NCBI RefSeq assembly: GCF_964355755.1
Contig: NC_092676.1
Location: 18,646,288-18,710,287 of the forward strand
Length of the DNA stretch: 64,000 nt
Origin: Antedon mediterranea
Taxonomy: Eukaryota; Echinodermata; Crinoidea; Comatulida; Antedonidae
Direction of reading: 5' to 3'
Shown here piece by piece: positions 27,801-39,800 of this stretch (the first letter of the stretch is position 1; every line of letters starts with the position of its first letter). The notes below the pieces were generated by a model that saw nothing but the letters and a program-made list of their open reading frames with translations, searched no databases and had not been told where the DNA came from. A program made the translations under genes and the position numbers.

Positions 27801-30800
27801 AGGCATTTGGTCTATATCCACTAAATGATCAGATCCCACTCTTTTTGAAAGATGAACTGGGTTCTTTAAAGTGCACAATTAGACAGACAGATCTATCAGT
27901 CCATTTATGAACATATCCTCCTCGCAAGTATTCCACCTTTGTAAGAAGACTTGTTCTACCACAGCAGAACTATGGTCTGGGAGAGTCTTAAGCCTGGGCT
28001 GTTTATCCCTTTGTAAAATTTAAATTATATCAACTTCCTTTCACATTTCTTTTTCTTTGCACAAATCTTGAAGTCTAATAGTTAAACACACCTAGTATAT
28101 GAGAGTTTTAAAGACTAAAAATTTACATTTAACTAGTTTGCATGTTCATATATTAGTATTGACGGGCATTAAGTTGCTTGTTTAGCCATTTATTGGATTA
28201 GCTTGTATGACTAACTAGAGTAGATCCGATTAAGAAGCTATGATTGTAATGTCAGATTACTACTATGTTTTCCCTCAAGACTTTTCGTTTTCATTGATTT
28301 CTTGGTTTAGTTCATAATGCTATTAATCATTTTCAAGAAAGTAATGGAATGAGGCAATGACCATGTGTCTATGTTCTCTAAATATTGAATATAAATGGCT
28401 TTTAAACCATACAATAGATTGAAGTGACACTTTACCCATGGCGATCCTGTAGAGGATGACATTCGACCTAAATTAGGGAAAGTTTCAAGTGTGATAATAC
28501 TCTAAATAATACTCTGTTTTGTGTTATAAATACAAAACACCAAAAAAATAATTTGATTTATTAAGGTCTATTTCTACACTATCAAACTTTATGTGACAAA
28601 ATGTGATGTGCCCATATATGGACATGATGATGTCATATCACTACCATACTACCATATTTAGGCAGAAACAAACACATAACCTCTTGGCATCCTGGCGGAG
28701 GTAGTATCGATTTTACTTTAAACATAAAATTAAAATTTATATTTTAGCAGTTTAAACTAATTACACTTTTAACCCCTGAGATACTTTGCTTATTTCCAAA
28801 TATCATTAGTAAAACATGGATCATAAACTCCATCAAGGTCAACAATAATATAGTTTAAAGGTATGTAAATCAATATTCATAGAATCTTACCTGTAGGTGG
28901 CAGCATACTGAATACATTGACAAATTATAATTTGATTTGATTACCGTAATAATATTTTCTTTCACAACATAATGTTTACCTTACATCAACTTGGATATGA
29001 AGCATCAGTAAAGTACATTAACATTTGAAAGAACAGGCTCAAGATGAATTCTTTAACTTCTCTTATAGTTTCTTTTAAGATGTTGTATGAACTTTCTTTT
29101 CTTTGAGTTCTTTTTGTTTAGTTTAAGAGGTGAATGATTTTGTATAATTAATTTGAAACCAAAACCTTTTAAATAATTTTGAACCTACAAATTGATTGAA
29201 GAGTTATTGGCTTAAAGATAATAAATTAATATAGCCTTGTGTGTTGTTGACACTTTTTATTAGTACGTTGCTTTAGTGTATTTTATGATCTGGTTGTACT
29301 AACACTATTAAACAATTGCCAAACTCATTGGTTTCCAATTGCACTTGTGTTTAAGTGGTGTATTACCGTTGAAATAACCCCCCTGGGTTAAGCTTGTAAT
29401 TAGCTTTCATGCAAGAAAGAAGAAAATTAATATACATATGTGAAGACTGCCACCAAGAGTTTGTTGCTCATTTTGTAGAATGTTGTTAGCACACATTATT
29501 GATAGCTTGATAATAAAGGAGGGAAGATAGGGGGAAAGAGAGGGAAGGAAAATGTGTGAGATAAGAGGAGAGATAAAGAAGGAACACTTGGATTTTATAT
29601 ATATCTTTTAAAATAAAACTACTTCGTATTGGATATATTTAATTGTTTGCCGGAATAATGGATGATTTCCGATGTTATAGTCCTGAAGTATGGGTAAGTT
29701 TTTAGATGTATATAGATATTTTATTTTTATAATATATTTTTTGACCTATAATACTAATAGCTTTACAAACTATAATTTATTTATTTTATATAAACCTACC
29801 TAGTGGCAAGACACACTCTCTGTGCTTTTTGCAAACCATTTCCATGGATCCTCTTATGGTAACAAAGTGGACCCTAAAATATTGCCACCTTATCACTGCA
29901 ACAGTGCAGTTATTGAAGGATAGATTAAGCTTGTAAGTGGGCATGGTTTTCACTGATCATGGAACAATATTTATTAAATATCAACTCCAAAACATGATAT
30001 AACAAAATTTGGTTTTAAACGTAAAGTAAAAGCGATATTAGCATATGCGGTTCTCAAAAACTGTATGAAAAAGGCTTTCAAGCCATTTGATACTTCAAAA
30101 TGACATTTTCCGATTTTATTATAGATATTAATATGATCCAGTTCTCCAGTACTTAAAGCATTGTGTGACTGTAAAGACTCATCAGTATAATTTATTTGTA
30201 ATGGTCAAATGTGAATTGTAGCATTCTGCCTCACTACCTGATACGTTGTGGTTTGGTTAGCGGCCGCGTAAAGAGTCGCTAAACATTTATGAGTCCATGA
30301 TGCATTACGTAGTTCTACGGTAGTAATTGGCCGAGTTGAGGCTTAAAAGCAGCCGTTATTTTCTGTAATACCTGCATGCACATTCATTATTTCTTTCACA
30401 TCACTTAACAAAACAAAAACATAATGTGAACAATTTGCTTTTTACATGGCACCTTGTCTTAATGGAACCTTTTTACTTCAAAATTGTATATAATTTACTT
30501 CTAGTGTGCTAGTTCTAGAGATGTTTTACCATCTTTACCTAATATGCAAAGCTTTTAATATATTCTTTAAGGCACATATATATGTATGTATTTATGTTAC
30601 ACACAAAGTAAGAGAATAAATGAATGGTTTAGTTCCAAACTTTTGGCTGTGTAAATCTTATGAACTTGATTCAAAGCAACACCTTTAACTAGAATTAAAA
30701 TATGATACCGAGTTTACAAATTTGTGTGATGAAATATACAAAATTGGGAACCATTTGAAAATAGCCTATAGGTAATATGTTGCAATATTAACAAATTAAA

Positions 30801-33800
30801 CTTTGAAATATAATCAAATTCTATTGAAAGAAACAAATTGTTCCATTTACAAAATTATTTTATAACTTATATTTACACAGCACTGTCATTTTTTCAGTAA
30901 TTTGCCTTTGGATTAATATTTTGAAATCATCAATTTTTTTTCAGTATAATAACATCCAAATATAAGAGCTATCAACTTTTCAGGAACCCTTATAGAATCA
31001 TTTTTAAATCAATTGTGTAAATCACAACATTACAACTAGAAGCAAAGCACCCTAGTATAAAAATAGTATAAACAAATATACAGTAAACAAAAAACAAAAA
31101 ACACCCAACCCAAGGTACATATAGCATGCATTTATGTTTGAATATAATAAAAATGTAAATATTGCAAAATTACATAATATATAAATGACATTAAAATGTT
31201 ATTGCAAAATATAAAAAAAAGAAAAGCTCTACAACAAAGCTGTAATATAGATCATGCAAACTATTTGTGCAAAAGTCCTAAGAACTGTTATCATTACTTC
31301 CACAAAAAAAAAGATATTTTGTCCAATCTCAAAGTTCTCAGTACTGTATGAATTAATCTATGACATCTTTTATAGAAAAAAAAAAGTTACTTTGGAAATA
31401 AAAAAATCTTGAATGTTTGACTGCAAAGTGTAACAAAATATTTGATAAAAAAGAAAAAAATTAATCTTTCTCAATAAAATTTGTAATAAAATATATTTTA
31501 CTTTTTGACCTTTATCATATTAAACTATTATAAGATAAAAATCTCTATAAATGTAAATTCATTGGTAAAACTTGATGAAGACAGATTTTTATTACGTGAT
31601 TCGCACTTAAATTGCGTAATATTAGCACCAAGATGATTGGCTTATGTCGATGTGTCATGCAGAACACTACATTTCTCTCATTTTTTTTTTCATTTTCGTA
31701 ACTTATTTAAATTTTTTTACCACGTTTTACAATTTGAATTGTTGCTGTTCTGTGTTCACAAACCAAATTCCTTTGAAGGAGATTTGAGAGACATTTTAAA
31801 AATTTGTTTCTCTGATTTTGTATCCTTTTGTATAAAAAACATAATTTAATTGGTAAAGGCTACATTATTTCAATTTAATCAAATAGTAATAAAAAGAATT
31901 AAATGTTATTTATAAACCGGTACATACAGATATTTCTGCAATAAATGTACACATTTTTAAATGAAGAAAAAATATTCTTCTCAACCTAATTTAAGTTAAT
32001 AAAAGAATTTTAGTGCACTGTTAAATTGAGATAATCCACAAATCTTTCAGTACAACAAACAAAAGAAAACACATTGAACAGCTTGCAATGCAATTTTTAC
32101 TATTTATATCTATACTATATATTTTTTTAACCAGCAAAATGAATATCCTGATTAATTTGGACAGAATTGGAACAATCGATATGCAAAAATTGAATTCAAT
32201 AATACTTCATTGCACACTGTTACAACCCTTAAGCCATCAGTCGGTTTAGGGTGACTAAAACATTGCTTGTTGACATACTTGCATGTTTTGCAAATTATAG
32301 TCACTTTCAAAATGTTTAAAGCAACGTCTAATGCATGTGAAAAGGTGCTGGAAAGCAGGGAAATACTTAGGAAAGGCACCCTGTACTGCATTCAAATAGG
32401 AAGATGATTGGGAAAGGACACTGGAAGGCATGGGAAAGGAAACTGGAAAACATGGAATAGGTATGAAATTGAAAGTGCACTTGAAGGCACAGAAAAGGCC
32501 AACTGTGAAGTGCACTTGAAGGCATGGAAGGGGGCGAGTGAATGAGAAAAGAAGGAAGGGAGAATGTATGGGAAAGGGAAAAGGACACTGGAAGGCATGG
32601 AAAGGGCGAGTGCATGGGAAGGAAAGAAGAATGTATGGGAAAGGGAACTGGAAAACATGGAGGGATGAAATTGAAAGTGCACTTGAAGACACAGAAACTG
32701 TATAGGAAGGCACTGGAAGGCATTGGAATTTCCAAATGTATAGAAAAGTCGTATAATATAATAATTTCACTACAAAATTTAGGTTGAAGTTTAGAATATA
32801 TAATAAAAGAAGATAAGATAAGAACAGAATTATAATAAACTCAACTAATTTTACACCGTAGGAATAGCCAGTCATACTTCATTCATTTACATATTCTTTA
32901 AAAAATATTGACAACTATTTTATGGGCTTGAGTTTCTTTTGGCAAGCTATATTTTTTCACAGTTAACGATCGGTGCAAAGCACAGTGTTCATGACATATG
33001 ATCCTGTGAATACTAGTGTTCATAATGTACTGCAGAATCGTAGATATATATAAAGCAGTTATGATAGGCTATGAACGTATCAGACATGTGTTCCTATAAA
33101 GAGAACTTTGATTTCAGATAATTGAAATAAACGATTGCGATCATTTGTCTTCTTTAAGCATTTCAATCCAATTTATTAGACAGTACTTTGCATGACTTTA
33201 GATCTAGTATACTCTTGATGTGTTCATATAACCTCTAATCTGCTCAATTTCACCAATGGATCAATAATGTTACATATCATTTCCTATTCGAACTGCTGAT
33301 TTTCTGTATTTTACAAATTTCAGATGAAAATTAAATTGTTACATAAATTGAAGACAGTGTAATTCATACCGTAGCTAGGGAAATTAACTTCTGTAGTAGT
33401 TATTAGTAGATGAATTTAAATTTAATAGTCTTTGATACTTCGAGGTAGAAATGAACCTATCTCACTTTCTACAGCCTTCATTATAAATGATTGGCCTCTC
33501 TTCATCTTCATTACTTTCCAAATTCAAACAAAATAATATATATCAGAAGAATGAGCAATCTGGAATTTTTTTTGTACAGTATTACTAGTTATGGTTTCCC
33601 AAGGAGTAGTAGTACCGAAGCAAAGCCTTTGCACTCTTTTTCCTCCTGATAAATGTACCCGTTACTCATACCATTCGGGCTAGGCCATCTTCGAAATGTA
33701 CTAAAATATGTATTATGTGCTTTGGACCAATTCCTCTCGAATGGCCTAACACAATTCAATCAACAAACATTCAGATATGTAACATTTTAAGTTGCAAAAG

Positions 33801-36800
33801 TCAAACTCTTGTTTAGTTTTAATTTTTATAAAAGTTTTTCTAAATATATTAATTAGAAATAGCTATCACAGAGAATAAATTTATACAAACTGTTTTAATA
33901 GTTTTGATACAAATCAGTTTGTATAGATCACATGCTCTCTCTTAAATAACAAATTATTCTATTCTGCTGCGAGCAAATAACTGATTAATATTACCTCATG
34001 AATAAATTGTCCCCTATTTGATTTAATCATTTAAAACAGAATTGCCGATTTTACATTATGGGGGAAATCATATGATTTTTTCCATTTTAAATTTTGAGTA
34101 ATTCTAGTTCTTACTGTTAACAGTTTGATATGTCTGAAATAACTTTTATATAGAGTTTTTTCTCAAAATAAGGAGTTTTGAGATTTTGGATCCTCTTTCC
34201 TCAATTCACTATTGTGTTATACTTCTGTTACATTACCATTTTTAAATGAATTAGAGGAAACATATTGCTTGGTAGCCAAAACTGAAATGAGTTGCTAAAC
34301 ACCTTTACATTGTAATACCAATTTCCTTAATATATAATGATTTTGTTATTTTGTAGGCGATAAAAGAAGCTCTTGATACACTGACAGCCAATGTTGAGGG
34401 TGTAAGTGCAGAACAGCATGCTGTACTTTGTAGAACAACAGCCGAACAAAAGAAACGCTTAGAAGCTAATATGGAACGAATGAAAGGAAAGCTAAACCAG
34501 GTTGAAAAGGAATATAATGACAGGGAAAGGTAAATACTGCTAAGGACCAACCTCTAATAAGGGACTCTTTGTTTGAGTTTTTACCCTATTTCCTAGATTA
34601 ATATACAAATATATGTTTTGTGTTTAATTAAAGTATTATTAATCAAATTGCAAATTACTGTGGATATCAGTGGCTAGATAACAAGAGAAAGTTCAAATGA
34701 ATTTTAAGAAAAACCTAAATCAAACTGAGTTAAATATCCAGAAATAAATTGCAGAGCTTTTGGCTAATAATAATAACAATTGATATAAAATGAAATAAAT
34801 AATATCCACCAATGTCCACTTTTTCCATGATTGTTTCTAAAAAACTTGTTGCTATTATAATGGCTGAAGAATATAGAGTTATCCAGTGGTGTGTCAGCAA
34901 CAGAGCGCATCATGTTTGATTCCTCAACTCCTATAATATACAACATATATAATGACATTTTAAACAATAATACATGCAGCAGTGATCATAATTGCTAATC
35001 TGTAGAATTGTGTCAATTCAGCTATGCACAATTATTTTCACTAAATAAATATACCTTTGAATAATAAATTGTTATATCACTATAATATCTCTATGGTTAT
35101 ATAGTATAAAATCCTTTTTTTTAAAATAATCAATTTCATTGCATATAAGGAAAACAGACCTGTATTAATGACACACGTTGGAGTTTTTTTTTTAGCTAAG
35201 ATTGAATTTACAATTTGAATGTTTCTTTATTAAATGAATAAAAAATGTATTTGTCATATGAAAGCTGCCACTGTTATTAAAATCAATAAAATACTATTAA
35301 AATGCTGTCACTGATAAATGGTCATCTACAAACATGATAGCTTTTAAGTTACACTCGATCATTAGATTATGTTTGCAATATTTTGCGATAGATTAAAATG
35401 TTTTGATCGTCTCTTAAATCTATATTTTGCCTGCCCGTCTAAACTGAAATCCAATGGATTATTGAACCTCTAGTCGCCAGTGCATTTGTCATTCAATTAG
35501 CAAATCAAATGATCGGATGACACATTGATTGTCAAGTCTTTAGATGGGTCATACAATGTGTCAACGAGACCTGACAGATTTTTGTTGTAAATTAATTTGC
35601 TTCATTTAAAATGTACTTGTTTTGATACATCTATAGTAAAGGCCCATTCACACTAGGACGATAACGATCGACGATAAATATATAAGCATGCATTTTTTTA
35701 ACATAAAACAAAAGAAATTAGAAAGGGTTTCGTTCTAGGACTATAGGATAATCATTTATGCTGTCTTTGATAAAAATAATATTTTTAAAATTCCAATCAA
35801 ATGACGTCATGATACATAAAAACAATAAAATCGTTGTATTGTCACATTATTATTGCTCTTACTAATCATGACGTCATTTGATTGGACGTGTGAAAATATA
35901 ATTTTCATCAAAGGAAGCATAGATGGTTATTCTATAGTTCTAGAATGAAAAGGTTTTATATTTCTTTTATTTTATGTATGAAAAATGCAAATTATTGTCT
36001 ATTATTGTTGATCGTTATCGTCCTAGTGTGAATGGGCCTTTAAGCTGTATAAGGTGTAGAATATGTAGAATATATACGTTCAGTTACCATACCATCAACA
36101 CAATCTTATTTAAAATAGCTTCATGATTTCAGTTCAACTGAAGCAGACCTATTTGATTCCCAAAAACGTGTATTTGTTTAAATATAGTAGTAGTGTTCAC
36201 TTATGAGATGAGAGGCTTGTTGGCCAATAGAAAGACCAACTTTTTAGCGTATATACAGTATAACTGATATATATCGTGCCTTCTAATTTTCTCAATTTTG
36301 TAATTTATTTAATTAATTGTTTAAAATATGTTGCACAGAAATTCTGTTAAGTAAATACAAATAGGAACCATAATATATAAAGTGTATGGGCAAATGTGTA
36401 CTATTATCAAATTGTGAAGATAAATATTCATACAATTCTAGTATGTAATCTTTATTATTACATTATTTTAAAATATTTGTTATTTCATTTTAGCAACTTT
36501 GAGGTAAATATCATACAGTGGCGTCAGCTCCATTCTGATTTACGGAATCTCGCCACATGGTTGACAGAGGCAGAAACGATCATCAAGCAATGCAAGACAT
36601 CTGACGGCCAACCTATACACACCGAAACCAAAAACAATGAACCAGTAAGTGTAGAACAACATAAGCTTATTTAAAGCTCTGTCTACACTATCAAACTTTA
36701 TGTAAAAAAATGTGATGTGTCCATATATGGACGATGATGTCATATCACTACCATATTTGGGCATATCACTACCATATTTGGGCATATCACTACCATATTT

Positions 36801-39800
36801 GGGCATATCACTACCCTATTTGGGCATATCACTACCATATTTGGGCATATCACTACCATATTTGGGCACTTTGATAATGTAGACAGAGCTTAAGAATAAT
36901 AATAGAATGCTATTTTCACTTTAAATTCACTTTATTTATTTTAAACTTATGGTAATGAGCTGTTAATTTAGGAGCTCATTGTACCAAGCCTATGTTGTAG
37001 AGTGGCCAGTTCCTTTTTCATGCCACATTATCCAGCTCCTAGTATTTTTCAATCAGCTATGTGTACTGGAAGTCTTATACAATTGTTCTTTCATACCTTT
37101 TTAAGTTATATCTTAAACAATATTTTTGAGTAGAAAAAATACATATATTTTGTCCCTGCCCTGTTTGCGTCACTTTGTTGTTTCCTAGTTAACCATTCTA
37201 TAGTTCTAAGTCTAAGGCAGCTTTGTGTGTTAGACAAATGGTGACACAACCACTGCACTGTTTTATGTGTATAAAATCCAGATTTCATTCTATTTCCTAA
37301 TTCGTAATTTTCAATTAATTACACACCTGTTTTAAGATAATATTAAATTACAGTATTGTCTGCGAGTCATAAGAATAATTGAACTATTTGATAGTTGTAG
37401 AAAAATGATATCTACATTATAACCATTTCATTAATAGTTAGAAGATATGATTATAAAGAAATTGATATATTTTGTAAAATGTATTATGTACATGAGTTTT
37501 ATATTTCCTGTCTTTCTTGCTTAAGTACAAGTTGTACATTTACTGTTATATTTTAATTATAAAAAAAACACACTTTTGAGAAACTGTAAGATTTTTTCGT
37601 ACAGGCCTTTAGAGAAGCTCTCCTTTGGGACACCTGATCCAGGGGACATCCCTATTTAGGGGACACCCATATTAAGGGGAAACTGCTGTTCCGCCGTACC
37701 ACGCAGAGAGTGTTAAAGAGTAGCTATCCAATCGAGTTTGAACAATACCATGAAAGCCCCAGTGGTCTAATGGTTAGGGCAACTGCATATCAAGCAGACG
37801 GTCCGAGTTCGAGTCTCGGTTGGGGCGATTTTTTCTCATTCTCACAGATTTCCTCATCTTTATCGTTTCAAATTATATATATATATAAACCAGGGAAGAG
37901 TGTAATTTAACTCTTCCCTGATATAAACACATCAGACAAAGAACATTAATTCTAAAGTCGCTATCCAATCGAGTTTGAACAATACCATGAAAGCCCCAGT
38001 GGTCTAATGGTTAGGACATCTGCATATCAAGCAGGCGGTTCGAGTCTCGGTTGGGGCGACTTTTTCACATTCTCACAGATTTTCCTCATCTTATCGTTTC
38101 AAATGATATATATATACATTTGAAATTTTCTATCCTAATCAAATGCAATTGTAATATAATTTAAATGGAAATAATGTAGAAACAAACTGTAAGTCTACAG
38201 TAAACACGAAACTAAATATTAATGGTTTTACAATGATGTACCTTACAAAAAATGCATCTAGTTTGAGTTGTAGAAAGGTTTTAAATGTTGACTATTGGGA
38301 AAACATAAAAACATTTTTTAAAAAGATTTTGAACCTTTCTAAAAACACAACTATAATTCATACATAAAGAAATACACACAACCCAGAGAACTCATAGAAT
38401 TATAATGCTTGTAAATATCATTTATAAATATTTCACGACAGGCAAATTATCGTAATGATTCACAATCGATTGAATTATTCAATGGACTAGAAGGAATTTG
38501 TTTTCACATGGGACCGTCTTTTAATAACAGTATATAGACAAATCTACCGGCCTAGAAGTTAGAGGACACGAATACAGCAATGTTGATGTTGCTTAGTCTA
38601 TAAATACTAATTACTTTTTTAGGCATTTGAAATTTATTTGATTTATTTATACCATGGTTAAATCTTACAAGAGATAAAAATAGTAGGATAATTTATCCGC
38701 TGCAATTGTGGTAATTTTTCTTCCATCTACAGGACATTGCGGTATCTCAATGTTTATGTCGAGTTTATTTCCTGAGTTGAATAATTGACTTCTATTTAAT
38801 GAGGCAGTTATGTGCTTTATAATCACACTTACTTTTTTAAAGTGAACTTTTATTCAATTAATACACTGCTTAAAGTTTCATCTTGAGTTGATGTCGAAGG
38901 CTGGCATTGAAAAAATATGATTTTTTGATTTTTTATAATAAATGCAATGCACATTACATTACCTGTCATCGTATCGTAGAAAATTCTCCCAAAAAACTGA
39001 AATATCATCAATATATGTTCACATATGGAAAGCCAAGTTTTCCATAACTTTGGTAAAATTAATTAATTCCTATGCTTAATTTGATTTCATTTATAGCACA
39101 TCAAAATCAGCAACTTGATTTTAAATTTAATTTTTAGGATTATTTTAGCGATTTTTTGAAACAGAAAATACATCTTTAAAGATGAACTTGTTTTTATAAT
39201 GATGATTGATAGATATATACATTAGTAATGATGCACTTGAAACGGCAGCGTGATCATCTTAACCAGGATCACGTGGTAACGCTGCATTATATGCATCAAA
39301 GTGAACGATGATGCCCTTTAAAGAATAAGATCAAATCATGTAAGAGTGTTCTTGAACGATGTTATGATTCCATACAATTTTTGCCATTAGCAGTAATATT
39401 GATGTAACTACATGTACTTTACCTCATGAAGTTACTTAAACATTACTAGATGGTAAGTTTAGTATCTTATAAGTCGTAAACAGACAGAAATATAGTTTCA
39501 ATTTAACGTTAAGTCCATTAAGTTATGCTTGGAAACATGATTTCATTATAATTTATCTCAGGAATGACTCTATTTAGTATTTAGAAGATTATTATTTTAA
39601 TAAACTAAACAATAGACATCATAGAATGATTGCTGAATAAATAATACTGTATCACAAACAAATACCACAGAAAATAAATAGAAGAGAAAAATTATTCCTG
39701 GATCTTCAATGAAAATGACTACACTACAACATGCTTACAGCTACAGGCATTTGTTACTAGTCGATAGAATTACTGGATTCTTAAACTTACAACTTATTAT

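Larger units (their letters stand above)
24671..34356. other. largest intron (9.7 kb)
   Basis: This is the intron matching human intron 42. It holds a LINE-like tail at about 24890-24996, a G-rich tandem at 27025-27134, a doubled SINE-like unit at 27590-27920, a MITE fragment at 28565-28664, a candidate first exon at 29658-29693 and a purine-rich repeat at 32339-32730. About 30250-30360 is a CpG-containing patch with a NotI site. The rest is AT-rich. Confidence 0.7.

Noticed and set aside
32255-32875. Minus-strand frame of 206 codons rich in Phe, Pro, Ser and His
   Set aside because: It is the reverse of a purine-rich repeat and two other minus frames are open there too. It shows no domain.
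39450-39452. ATG immediately before gtaagt in the intron matching human intron 44 (site of the Dp140 promoter)
   Set aside because: A one-codon exon is too little to support. The ATG-donor coincidence is expected by chance in 5 kb.
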